From positions 248,001 through 312,000 of the forward strand of contig JAIXMR010000003.1 of the NCBI GenBank assembly GCA_025677835.1: DNA of 64,000 nucleotides. Direction: 5' to 3'. The stretch's first letter is position 1. Each line of letters starts with the position of its first letter. Position numbers and translations under genes: made by a program. This DNA comes from Sporodiniella umbellata (taxonomy: Eukaryota > Mucoromycota > Mucoromycetes > Mucorales > Rhizopodaceae). The notes under the pieces are model-generated. The model was not told the DNA's origin. It saw only the letters and a program-made list of their open reading frames with translations, and searched no databases. This document shows, one piece after another, positions 25,033 through 35,835 of this stretch.

Positions 25033-25174
25033 GCAAATTCACTCAAAAGACAATAAAAACAAATCCAAAAAAAAAAAAAAAAAAAAAAAAGATAAAAACA
25101 ACACAACCACACTCACTCACTTATACAATACGCATACACTCAATAAGCCCAAATAACCCTTATATATCTAAAGT

Positions 25175-25178
25175 GTAT

Positions 25179-25217
<39 letters not shown>
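25175..25217. repeat. (AT)n microsatellite
   Basis: About 19 consecutive AT dinucleotides in the convergent spacer between CCT6 and the PQ-loop gene. A nearby A24 tract (25066-25090) and A20 tract (25323-25342) flank it. No function claimed. Confidence 0.9.
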
Positions 25218-25219
<2 letters not shown>

Positions 25220-25622
25220 GACACTTAGAAAGCCATCGTGTGTTTATCAATAAAAAAAAAAGTAGAGATCTTGAAACGACTTTGAAATTAGGCTGTACAC
25301 ATGCACTAAGAGTGAATATAGCAAAAAAAAAAAAAAAAAAAAGGAGAATTGTGTTTTTAACTACTTAAGGACACGAGACGATTTCGTTGTAAAAGGAAAG
25401 ATCCAATCCAGCTCGGGATATTATTTATGAGAAAGTATGAGTCTTAATACAAACAAATAATGAAAAAAGTGCGGCAAGGATACATAAAAGGAAAACCCAA
25501 ATCTGGATGAAACGTGCGGAAAAAAAATGGCTGTGGTTTTACGATATGTCTGTTTATGAATGATGAGGTTATTTTTTATACATGTAGAACTGAAAGAAGA
25601 TCTAATAAAAAAATGAGCGTTA

Positions 25623-26557
25623 CTATGCGATAGCTTTGTATATGTGGTAAATGTTTACTGTGAAATCAAAGAAGAGGGTGCCGCCACTGCCCAACAGCCA
25701 AGGGTAGTTGATGAAAAGAAATGTGGGATCCAAAGAAACAAATATGATGCTCTAAAGAGTTTTGAGTAAATATAACTGTTGTTTTTATGGGGATAGTTAC
25801 TAAGCAGAAGGTCAGGTTGCCTACAACGCTAAAGATGAACATAAAAAGACTGAGACCTTCCACGCTTTCATTTTTAAAGTTTTGCATAATTTGAGGAATT
25901 CGACTAGCACAATAAAGAATAGCGCTGGCCCAACCAAAGAGCTGAGGCACCCAATGAATCTTGGTGGCATCGAGAGTAGCATGGTGGAAAAAGTAGGCAG
26001 AAGCGCCCAGGAGGGATACCCAAAGAAGAAGACTAGCTACAAAGAAAAGGCGAGTAACCTGGCGAGTTTTTTCGTTGGTGGAAGACTTGGGTATCAACAA
26101 ATCGTATTCGCTCATCACAGACTGACTTTCGTCTACCATTTCTTCAACCGGTCTAGGGCGCTGATAGTACAGCACTTGCCCCATCAACACACAATCTGCT
26201 AAAAGATAGTATACGGCCAAAAGCAACTATAGTCTCACAAAGTCAGTCAAACAAGTTTCATGTCTTTTCTCCCTTTTTTTCTCTCTTACCATTGTAAACA
26301 ACAGATCGTCCATAAAAACACCTAGCAAATTAAATATATCGCCTGCTATCCAGCATAGCAAAAACTGAAGAGAGATACCATCTGTATTCTTGCTTTTAAA
26401 ATTCTGCCATAATTGACTAAACAAACATTTATAAAACAAAAAAATTAAATTAAATCAACCAATGAAAAGCCATTTGTTTATTTTACGGTGAAAAGACTAC
26501 AATCCAACAAAAAATACTAATGTAGCCAAAGACAGCGCCCCAAATATCGCTTTTCAT
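25623..26557 (-). CDS. PQ-loop vacuolar/lysosomal amino-acid transporter (Ypq/PQLC2 type)
   Basis: Exons 26557-26487, 26416-26290, 26226-25801 and 25751-25623 give 250 residues with seven hydrophobic segments. Two PQ-loop motifs are present: FSPQLWQNFKSKNTDGIS in the first pair of helices and SRIPQIMQNFKNESVEGLS in the second. The end PWLLGSGGTLFFDFTVN matches the last helix of the Ypq1/PQLC2 family, which exports cationic amino acids from vacuole or lysosome. A hydrophilic loop of about 45 residues lies between the repeats (EEMVDESQSVMSEYD) and contains a DLLIP stretch that could act as a di-leucine vacuolar sorting signal. The 48-base third intron was chosen because it removes a frame change and restores the conserved last helix. 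Confidence 0.88.
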
Positions 26558-26999
26558 CTTTCAGAAAGAATTAACAGAAAAAAGAAAGAAGAATGAGCAA
26601 ATAGAACGCTTTTGAGGTTGAGCTAAAAAAAAAAAAAAAAAAGTCTGAAGTTGAAAGGGCAGAATTACGCCTTTGGCTGAAAAAGGGAAGAGATAAGGAA
26701 AAAAAAAAAAAAGCCTAAACGACATATTTATACATGTAGATTAGCTGTTATCTCCCATAATATATATTATATATATATTAATTTACAGTACTTCCAATAA
26801 GCACAACGTCGAAAAAAAAATTTTTTTTTGTAGAATGTTTTATCCATGTGGCCACCAATAAGGTGGTCACTTTTTTTTAGAAAGAAAAAAAAAATTGCTG
26901 CTCCGCGTAGCGTAAAATATGTGAGAGATGGACGCCAGTATAAAATGTTAAATAAAGGGGGCAAAAGGTGACAAAGAGTACTTTCAAAATCGGTGCCGT

Positions 27000-27660
27000 T
27001 AGAATTAGGTTTGCTCACCAACGAAAATGGGAATTGCCAACCAATCAAAATCGAATTCGCGCTTTCACAAGCGGAAGTCGTTATTTTTAGAAGCCTTACA
27101 AGCGATAACTTTTAGTTGATGTTGAACAAAGTTCCGCGCCTAGTTTTTAACCCACCACGTCCAAACCTTAGCCAATGAATATGGGATTCTACGTTCAATA
27201 TTTGGCTGCCCACATCTCACGCCGTAGTGTAAACAGACACGACTGACATAGGACCGGTGCCCATCTTGAACTTGTTTTTCATACCGTGGCTGTCCGGTCA
27301 TTAGTTGATGTACACCTTGAGAGATAGCTTTCCCCGCCATAAACATCCATAGCTTTTGCAAGGCCCTAGGTCTCGGTCGCCAGGATTGCAATCACCCTCT
27401 TGTCAGCAACGGTTGCTATTGTATATAGTTTGACTTGTAATAGACTTGGCCGTCGGCGGACGTCGTGTTTCTTGGCGGCTAGCAAATTGCCCAACACTTT
27501 GCTGTTACAGAGTGATTTTGATAATCACCACCGAGTGGCCGCCTGTTTGGTTCTCATCAATACTTGTTTCAATGGCACCGAAATTTTGCCGTGAACAGTA
27601 GCTTAATGAGAGGCTGGGGTGAGTGTGTACCCATCGTCGTGCTGTTAGGATATCGTACAA
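27000..27660. other. GC-richer island, probable decayed mobile element
   Basis: Base composition rises to roughly half G+C here against about one third in the flanks. On the minus strand 27391-27140 is open for 83 codons and includes GVHQLMTGQPRYEKQVQDGH and LAKVWTWWVKN; just upstream, another frame is open with NSKVLGNLLAAKKHDVRRRP. Frames shift at about 27540 and 27370. Neither strand gives a complete protein and I do not recognise the family. The compositional break and frame damage fit an old transposon or transferred segment. Terminal repeats were not found by eye. Confidence 0.35.
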
Positions 27661-27870
27661 AGCCGAATGGAAGTTTCAAACACACACTATGAAACTCGAT
27701 CGAATTTATCAGTATCTGTGTACTCACTGAATAAGATGGAAGGTACTCTTGCCCATTTTGAGCGTAGCCTCTACTGTGACAATTATGAAATAAAAAAAGA
27801 AAAAAAGCCCAATGGGACTCTTAGGTCTTACTCTAGAACTAAGATGATTAGTATATGACAAACGCCCAAG

Positions 27871-27901
<31 letters not shown>

Positions 27902-28206
27902 TTAGGAAAACTAACTATTTTTTTGTAGGTGACCAGAAACATACTCTCAAAGAACTCGAATTAGCTAATGGAGTATCATTTATTTTATCTATAAAGACCA
28001 CAAGCTTATGGTTAACGTTTTTAGCCACCAAATTAGAGAGATAACGCGCCTTTGAGTTCTTATATAAATAGCTTTATCAGCAGAAGCTGTTAAGAATGTT
28101 ACAATCAGCAGTCATCTTTTAGTCTGTTCTTTATTATAGCTCAATCTTAAACGGTAGCGTAAGAAGGAAAGCATACTAGAACCATCACTGGTTGTTGTAG
28201 TCAAAG

Positions 28207-28535
28207 TTTTGCTTTATAATCCAAACGTTCTCCTTTAATTGTGTGCAATTCAGGTATGTTCACAATACCCAACACGGACCAAAACCAAGCTTTGATCTCA
28301 TGCTCAAGAAAGCACTATTTAATGGCAAAAATCTAGGAGAATTGAATGCCAGTTAGGGCCATTTATCGCTACAAACGTTCCAGATACCTACCTCAGGGTA
28401 AAAAAAAAAAAAAAACATAATAGAAAGCTTTTGAGAAAGCAAACACCTTGTACCAGGCAAAAACACTCCTGTAGCGTCTTGATCACCACAAGATCTTACT
28501 AGATCAGGCCTCATACCAAACAAAACTGCATATGT
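28207..28535 (-). pseudogene. Coding-like traces, possible retroelement relic
   Basis: 28535-28425 reads TYAVLFGMRPDLVRSCGDQD; the TxxxVLFGxRP pattern resembles the end of retroelement integrases (TPYEVLFGRRP type). 28317-28207, after an AAATAG acceptor-like site, reads CFLEHEIKAWFWSVLGIVN followed by IPELHTIKGERLDYK and a stop. No start codons and no shared frame. Integrase is a weak guess from one short motif. Confidence 0.25.
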
Positions 28536-29106
28536 AAGAGTTATTCAGTGCGGAATAATAGAAATCAAGGTTTGTCTCTTCTAAGACCTGATTTATTGAC
28601 TAAAAGATAAGAGCAAGTATACCATACTGCTTCCTGACATCAGACTAAAAGTAAAAGTTCTACTAAATGGGAATTGTCGCCGACATGAATCGAGGTATGC
28701 ACTATGCTATTACACTGATACTTTGTTTTCGACAACACATGATTTTGTAGTCAAACAAAGCCCTCTTGTAAAAAAAAAAAAAAAGAAGAGTTACTTTCAA
28801 AATTAATGTTATATACAATCCGTGTCATAGAATTCTTGCTAATCCCCTTTTTTTTATAGATACTGTTTCTGTCAGTTGCTTTCCAAACAAAGCTTTTGAA
28901 ATACCGATTTTTGAGCATTCTATTTTTTTTTTTTTTGTAAACTATGAACGTATTACAAAACAAGCCAAAGGAATAGAAAAAGAAACTGAGACCAAGAAAT
29001 AAAGATATTATAGCTGCTGTTGTTTTTAAAAAGAAAAAGTTTTATTTTTGGTTTTCTTTTTGGTTGTTGTTTATATTTTTTTAAAAAAAAGAGAGAAAGA
29101 ATAGCT

Positions 29107-30747
29107 CTAGGCTCTGTATTTCTCGTAGCCCTGGACGATACTTTCCAGGGACCTGCCCTTGGTTTCAGGTAAACAGAAAAAGGTAAACAGAAAACAAAGC
29201 AAGGCAAAGACGGCAAAGAAGATGAAGGAGTATCCTGCGAGCTGGGCAAAGATCACAGGAAAACATTGGCCGATCAGGAAGTTGAAGGACCAATTGACAG
29301 AGGTTCCCAAGGAGCCTACAGTGGAGGAAGCGTAGGTGGGAGTGATCTCAGAGGTGATCATCCAAGGAATGGGGCCAATGCCAATAGCGAAGGAAGCAAC
29401 GTACAAGAAAACGGAGGCTACGAGGAGATGAGGGATGGTGTATACATAGCCGATCACCAACAGCACACAGAACAAGACAGCACCCGCGCTGGCGATCAAC
29501 AGCAGAGGTCGTCGGCCCATACGATCCACCAGGATCACTGCAAGAATTGTGGTTACAAAGTTGACTACGGAGGTGATGATGGTCATGTATTTGGACATTT
29601 CTTCATCAAAAGCCAAACGGAAGATGGTGGTTGAGTAATACATCACAGCATTGATGCCTACGAGTTGTTGAAAAGCGTGTAGGGCGATGACGGTGAGTGC
29701 AATACGACGGATGACAGGATCCATAAACACCTGAAGGATGCCCATGGGTGCATGCGTCTCCCCCGTCTGTTCAGCTACGATTTCCTTCTCCTCCTCCGAC
29801 TTGCTGTTCTCAGGCAACACTTCACGCTGGAGCAAGGTTTGTGCAGCGTGAGCACCCAATTGACCAGCCAACATGGCGTAAAATTCGTCTTCTACAGCGT
29901 CTGACCCTCTGAGCTTGACCAAAGCTGCACGGGCCTCTTCGATTCGATTGACCGAAATCAAGTAGCGGGGCGATTCGATACAGGTGGTCATCAACAGAAG
30001 CTGGATAAAGGCTGGTACTGCCACCAGCACATAACTCACCCGCCAGAGAGCGACGGTGGCCAAAGGAAAGCCAACGACGGAAGACAAAAGGATTCCGATT
30101 ACAATAAAGAACCTATGAATGACTTAGCAAACCAGAGCTAGGTATCCTATTCTACTTACTGATTACAAGTCCCCATAGCCCCTCGACTGGGCACGGTCGA
30201 GATTTCCCCAATGTAGGTAGGAACCGTCAAAGAAGCCACACCGCACGAAAGACCACACAAGATACGACCGAGGACAAACATCGAGCTATTGACCGCACAA
30301 GCAATCAACAGACCACCCAAAATAAACCCAGCATTGTTGACAATCAACGTCTTTTTTCGACCCAGGCGTGTTTGGATCAATCCACCCGAGAGACCGCCCA
30401 TCAATCCACCCACACAAAACGAAGCGACAGCAAAACCCCTGAATCCTAGAGTGTTAATACCCACGGCTGATTTCCAAAAAAAAAAAAAAACTATGTATAT
30501 ATATATATATATATATATAGATAGATAGATAGATATACCATAACGCGTCTTCCATCGGTAAACAGTCAGGAAAATAACTGTTTTGAACATGTCGATCACC
30601 ATTTTCACACTGATGTGTGATTTGACCTGGTACGTTGGGTGAACCAATGACCCACCCGTTACTAAATGATCCCAAACAGGCTATCAGTACACAGTAAACC
30701 ATATAGGCAGGAAAATGAGTTGTGGGTTTATTTAATAAATCTGGCAT
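29107..30747 (-). CDS. MFS sugar transporter (sugar porter family)
   Basis: Exons 30747-30539, 30438-30160 and 30112-29107 give 497 residues with twelve predicted helices. Sugar-porter signatures are present: GRKKTL after helix 2, ILCGLSCGVASLTVPTYIGEIS for the R-G/A-x-G motif region, ESPRYLI before the central loop, QQLVGINAVMYYST in helix 7, DRMGRRPLL after helix 8 and PETKGRSLE at the C-terminus. The central loop (residues about 235-270) is Glu/Lys-rich. The family moves hexoses or related polyols by facilitation or proton symport across the plasma membrane; the QQ and GIN residues in helix 7 suggest hexose. The first intron contains an (AT)n and GATA tract; an apparent in-frame reading through its end was rejected because skipping to ATTCAG restores the conserved LWGFAVASF join. 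Confidence 0.92.
30490..30537. repeat. (AT)n-(GATA)n microsatellite inside an intron
   Basis: About 11 AT units followed by four GATA units, within the first intron of the sugar transporter, adjacent to an A-run. Likely length-variable between strains. Confidence 0.85.
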
Positions 30748-31223
30748 TCTGATAATAACAATAAAAGAGTAATCAAAAAAAAAAAAATAAAAAAAAAAAA
30801 ACAAAGGGTGGTTTAAGAAAAGAAAAATAAAGGGGAGGGGGGGGGGTAGAGTGATCTTTTTAGATTCTTTAGATACATACCTCTTTATATATAGGTTGTA
30901 AAATATGAAATATAGGAAATATAATTGAAAACAAAAGAAAATATCCGATCTCTCTTGTCCTTTGTTAGCCTCTTTGAAATGCATCTTTAAAAGTTAACGA
31001 TCAAGAAAAAATTTCCTGAAAGAGAGAGAGACCAAGGAATGATAGGAAAATAGGAAATTATTTTTGGTTACTGAATGTGTTTATTGACTTTGTTGAATTG
31101 AATAGGTAAAAACATAGATATGTTTGGTTTTATGGGGGAGAAAAGTTGGAATTGTATTGTGATATATATATGTGTGTATATGAAAAAAAAAAAAAAAAGG
31201 ATAAGAGTAATACTATAATAATA

Positions 31224-31241
31224 AAGAGAATCAAGTGTAAT

Positions 31242-31306
<65 letters not shown>

Positions 31307-31340
31307 AATTGTGTGTAATTGTGTGTGTGTATGTGCGCGT
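31224..31340. repeat. Compound (GT)n-(AT)n-(GT)n microsatellite at the WHI3-like 3' end
   Basis: Several (GT) blocks of 8-11 units separated by an (AT)6 block and by AATT interruptions. On the minus strand these are CA repeats that begin directly after the TAA stop of the WHI3-like gene (stop at 31342-31340), so they would lie in its 3' untranslated region. Confidence 0.85.
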
Positions 31341-33033
31341 TAAGATAATTGAGGATCAAAATGAGATGTAGTCACACTTTCTCTTCTATTGGATAGAGTG
31401 TTCATGATAGAGAAATTGTTAGTGCTGTTAGGAGGGTGGGTTTGTCTGACACCCTGTGAAAGAGAATGAGTAAGTATTGAAGGGCGTGTATAGTCAAGGA
31501 TCAAGGCTTACCAAAGGGTTTTTACTAAAAGAAAGACGGATACCGCCTTTGATTGAGTTGCTAAGAGGGTTTCCATGAAGATCCTGTAAGGCTTGAGCGG
31601 CATAGATGGCATCGTCAAACTCGACAAAGCACATGGGTCCATTCGATTTGTTACGGAAAGAGAGTCTTTTGTAGCCAGCACATTTAGAAAACATGGACTT
31701 GAGTTCTTCTTCATTTGCGTTAGGAGGCAGGTTACCGACGTAGAGCGTGTTGCAAGGTGGATTTTGATCGGCAGGGTTAGTACTACCGACAAGCATGCCA
31801 CCGAGACTACGGTAGCTATGGTTAGGGGAGAGAATGCCTGGTGGAGGCGGAGGGGGAGAATGAGGTGCGGGTGAGATAGATTTAGGAGGGGTTGAGTTGG
31901 AAGTGTGGATGAAGTGAGGATGATGAAATCGTGAGAAATGATGAGAGTCTTGCTGATTCATTAATAAGCCAGTGGAGGTTGTGTGGAGCGGTCTAAGGGG
32001 TGGAGAGAGTACGTGAGAATGGGAGTAATGGGGCGATGGAATGACATGCGAAGGGGATGGAAACGGGCGAGGGTCATGGCTAGGCGTAGACTTTGACAGA
32101 TAGTCGATTTCAAGCTCTTTGTTATGGAGCCGATTGGCGGCTACGGCGGACAGTCGGCTTTGAAATCGGCTCGTGCCGTTATTGGACAGCGACGGGCGGA
32201 TAAAGAGATCCATCGACCGGGCATCGACTGACTGAGAACGTGAAATGAAATGCTCTGATGCTGTGGAGGAAGGGGGAGGCGAGCCTACAAGGGAAAGGTC
32301 GGAATAAAAGTCGGAGTAAGTTTCGTTCGTCATCGAGGAAGGCGTGGTGATGGGTGACATCAAGTCCTTAGGCACCGACGAGGGTGGTACAGAATGAAAT
32401 GCCTCGTAGGCTGTATTGAACCGACTGGGCAACGTAGTCTGCGCCTTTTCTTCTTCGCTGATAGCCTCGTCACCTCCATTCGCCTTTTTGGTATGAAGAT
32501 TCTTCTTTGCCATCTCTGCTTTCAGCGTATTTCCCTTTTCTGTATCCACTTTACGTCCGTTCAGTGTGTCTCGTGCTTCCATCGCCTCTTTGCGTGTACG
32601 GAATTTAGCAAAGCCAATCTTTTAGATAGAGTGTAAACAATCATAGAGCGCTTTTCCCCCCTCCCCTTTTTTTTTTTTTTTTTTTTCTCTCCGCCCCCTC
32701 TCTCTCTCTCTTTCTATTCCTCCCTTTTTTTTTTTAAGAGGGTTATTTGAAACTTACAGTCTGTTTCTTCATATTATTCATACTAGTGTTAGTGCTGCTT
32801 GGCATATCCTCTTCGCCATCTTTAGATGAGGGTACTTTGAGTGTGGCTGCTTCAAATCCAAACGAAAAAACAAACATGTTTTGAAATTCACGCTCTTGCA
32901 TATCTTCCGGGAATCCTACGACAAAGATGGTGGATATCTCTTCTTTGGTCGGTGAAACAAGCGCTTCGACATCTCCATTTTTATTATAAAAAGTGGTATT
33001 TAAAGGTGTCAGAGGCAATGGTATTTGACTCAT
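31340..33033 (-). CDS. WHI3-like RNA-binding protein with two RRMs
   Basis: Exons 33033-32758, 32618-31512 and 31453-31340 give 498 residues. An N-terminal RRM ([20 protein letters not shown], then [19 protein letters not shown]) is split by the first intron. A long Ser/Pro/His-rich low-complexity linker (residues about 150-370, with PPPPPPG) leads to a C-terminal [41 protein letters not shown] and [15 protein letters not shown]. The second RRM and its [13 protein letters not shown] end are the hallmark of fungal Whi3/Whi4/Mde7 proteins, which bind mRNAs such as G1 cyclin transcripts and form condensates controlling cell size and polarity. The disordered linker fits that behaviour. CA repeats form the start of its 3' untranslated region. 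Confidence 0.9.
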
Positions 33034-34561
33034 TTGCTATAAAGTGTTCTGTGGCTGTTCTTGCTCGGTCGAAAATTGAAGTGCAAGAGTAGATAGATAA
33101 AAAAAACTGCGTGGATGTATAGGCTGTAGAAAAGAAGGCTTTAGTCTTGGTTTATTAACACTCTGGCTTACCTCCTCACACACGCACACACAACAACAAC
33201 AACAACAAAAAAAAAAAAAAAAAAGAAAAAGGGAAAGAAAAGAGAAAGAGTACAAGCAGAGAACAATATCGTACTTTGAATTGAACACGAGGGAAGCAAC
33301 TGGGTACTTGTACCAGCACGTGACCTGAGGCATCCAGAGTCTGAAACTTGCCTTATTTGAGCAACGCACTGGTGAGTCGTCCATTCTTCTTATTTCTATC
33401 GATACATACAGATTGGAAAAAAAAAAAAGCTTCTTTTCATCTGCCTGGAAAAGGCTCTTTATCCGAAATGGCTCTTTACTTTTCTGTGTTTTTTCCTCTA
33501 CTTATTTCTGTTGTTTTCTTTTGTTTAACGTTCCAGAATTTAGGGGAAAAGAAGCAGGGGCAGAGGGCCAAAGGGGATAAGAGGGGGGGGAAGTTAAAAA
33601 AAAAAAAGAATATAGAAATACTTTCAAGTTCTTAATGGCTCTTTTTAACCAGAGAAAGATCACAAGGACAAGGCAAAGTTTCTAAAACTGTATATTCTCA
33701 CGATTTGTTTGACACGCTGAAATGGCTTGCAAGCGATTTATCAGCGATCAGATGAAGTAAACACGCACACAATTAATAATGATCAGAACTGATGTCGTAC
33801 ATCTTTTTATTATAAAAAGCCATACTGATGTTGGAGACACTACGCCAGGAGACCTTTTAAGCTTTGATACGATCGCTCTTTGAAAACAGCCCAAAAAAAA
33901 ACATCTGTTTTCTCTAAAACGAGTCACAGCAAACAAGTGAAAAGCCTTTTTCAGCTTTTTATTTGGACCTATGAACGGTCCATGTCTCCATTGGCTACTT
34001 CTAACTGAGATTGAAAACTATCGAGAATAAAGTATAAAAAAAGGAGACCCACATAAAAAGGGTTGTTTTGTATAGAACGTGATCCAAGTTACCTAAAATT
34101 AAGCCGTTTCAATCTCAAAAAAAAAAAAAAAAAAAACTAGGTAGAGTATGCTTGGGTGGGTTTAAGCCAATAGCAATAAATGGATGAGATAAACTAAAGA
34201 TTCGCTCGTATGGGCTTTGGCTTTTTTTGAATAGGTCGATTTTGCTTTGTTTTCTGCAATTCTTTAATGGCAGTCCGCTCAAAAAGGTTAGAGTTAGTAC
34301 GCAAGAGAGAAAATACACACTGTTTTGAAGGTTAATTCTCTATTCAACAGGTGACTTTTTTTTTTTTTTTTTTTTTTGAGCTCAATGGTTCATGCATTTT
34401 AAATTTCAGTGTTTATTTTTCTATTCTCCTTTTTCTTTATAAAAAAAATTTTTTTTTTTTTGTTTATTTACTACGAATTATTAAAAAACTTTATAACCCC
34501 AAAAGCTTTGTTTTGTTGGTTGATTTTGAATCCTTTGTAGTCTTTTAAACAGTGAATAATA
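33034..34561. other. Divergent spacer between the WHI3-like gene and a small plus-strand gene
   Basis: Long 5' region of the WHI3-like gene with CA/CAA-rich and A-run sequence (33180-33225), a T21 run (34357-34377) and A18 (34120-34137). It may include untranslated exons of the WHI3-like gene. Nothing coding supported. Confidence 0.4.
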
Positions 34562-35005
34562 ATGACGCATACCACCAGATCATATAATATATTTGATGAA
34601 GAGAGGGCTCTTAATAATTGCTGTCATTTTTGCCAAACTGAAGGCAGCTGCTCTAACATCTTTGGACAGAACCCAACAGCCTATTATACGCTTGAAGAAG
34701 AGCTTCAGCCTTTTGTCTACATGTACATACTTAATTTGTTTATAGCTCCAGACATGAAGCGATATCTGCTCGAAATGCCTATGACAGACGATATTTATCA
34801 GCTGCCTCTGCACCTTCAAAGGTTGGTCCTCGAAGCCCGCATGGAATTTATCGCCTCTCGGAACAATGGCGCCTATCAACGCTTAGAAAAAGTACGGGGT
34901 TTTGTAAGAAGTATAGCTGGCCCAGAAGATATTGCTGGTATGATCGACACCCTCAAACAGCTTGTTTACGATGAAGATGAGCTCTTCACTATCGTAGGTC
35001 AATAA
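34562..35005 (+). CDS. Hypothetical protein
   Basis: Uninterrupted 147-residue frame with an ATG at 34562. The first half contains Cys-rich NNCCHFCQTEGSCSN, the second is helical and charged (LHLQRLVLEARMEFIASR, then YQRLEKVRGFVRSIAGPED). The stretch PFVYMYILNLFIAPDM in the middle may instead be a 33-base intron-like insertion (GTCTAC to TTATAG), which I judge too short to be real. It ends ELFTIVGQ. No family recognised; the cysteines are too few for a clear zinc-binding pattern. It is close to the left end of the inverted-repeat element but outside it. Confidence 0.5.
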   Translation: MTHTTRSYNIFDEERALNNCCHFCQTEGSCSNIFGQNPTAYYTLEEELQPFVYMYILNLFIAPDMKRYLLEMPMTDDIYQLPLHLQRLVLEARMEFIASRNNGAYQRLEKVRGFVRSIAGPEDIAGMIDTLKQLVYDEDELFTIVGQ

Positions 35006-35370
35006 CACATATACATATAAACACTCGCACGCCCGCATATACGCATTCACCTTATATCCCATATTTTCCCTCCACCTCCTCTCTCCCCCTCCCCCCCTTT
35101 TTTTTTTTAATACTCATCCACATCAATAAACTATCGTTTCCCGCCTTTTCATGTTGCACTCACACTGTCTTTCCATTCAACAGCTGCGGCTTATCGTTCG
35201 TCAGATGATGTAGAGTAGCATCATTTATCTGTAACATGATAACAACATAACTCTCTATAGTTCACACGTAATTACAAAGTGGACAACTAGACCTTTCCCC
35301 TTTTTTCTTTTTCACTTTAGGTTTGTTATTAGGAAAACAAACAGGGTAACGACAGTACACTAATCGCTTT

Positions 35371-35488
35371 CCAAAATACTAATAACCGCATCAAGCCAAA
35401 CACGATTGTTCTAAGAATATTGTTCTTTTGAAATAAAACATCGCATCGAGTCAAATGAGTGGACCTAAATAAACAAACCCTCATCACT
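35371..35488 (+). repeat. Left inverted-repeat arm
   Basis: About 118 bases matching the right arm in reverse orientation. It starts near CCAAAATACTAATAACCGC and ends near AAACCCTCATCACT. Differences from the right arm are single-base, several of them C/T or A/G. Confidence 0.75.
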
Positions 35489-35835
35489 TGGCTGTTGTTT
35501 CCTTATAGCTTGTAATGGTAACTAGTTAAGCGCTTTGAAAACATTACAAATAAAAGTAACATTACGCCTATCTACATTTCCACAAAGCCGTAAATTGACC
35601 TTACCATTATGGAACTGACACGTTTGTTCCAAATCGTTGAGTCGATAGGTTTTTTCTTCCTCTAACTAACGCCTGTATCCAAGCCTTAATAAACAATCCA
35701 AGTGTCATGTAATACAAAGACGGTTGATCAAGAATATGGTTTGATCTGTTCTTCCATCAGTAAAGGGCTTATTTGTTTTTTATTGAGATTCATAACCAGA
35801 GCCTTCATTAGTTTATTATCAATTTGTTTTTTATT

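Larger units (their letters stand above)
26558..29106. other. Gene-poor region with decayed sequence
   Basis: About 2.5 kb between the PQ-loop gene and the 3' end of the sugar transporter. It includes the GC-richer relic (27000-27660), the coding-like traces at 28207-28535, an AT plus GT microsatellite (27872-27901), and scattered A/T tracts. No intact gene recognised. Confidence 0.45.

Noticed and set aside
29266..29634. 122-codon plus-strand frame
   Set aside because: Antisense shadow of the sugar transporter, which has full family motifs on the other strand.
30443..30480. Reading AVGINTLGFRGFA as part of the sugar transporter
   Set aside because: Phase does not fit; the ATTCAG acceptor at 30439 gives the conserved LWGFAVASF join.
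30454..30984. Extended N-terminus of the sugar transporter
   Set aside because: It consists of translated A/T runs; the ATG at 30747 gives a normal cytosolic start before helix 1.
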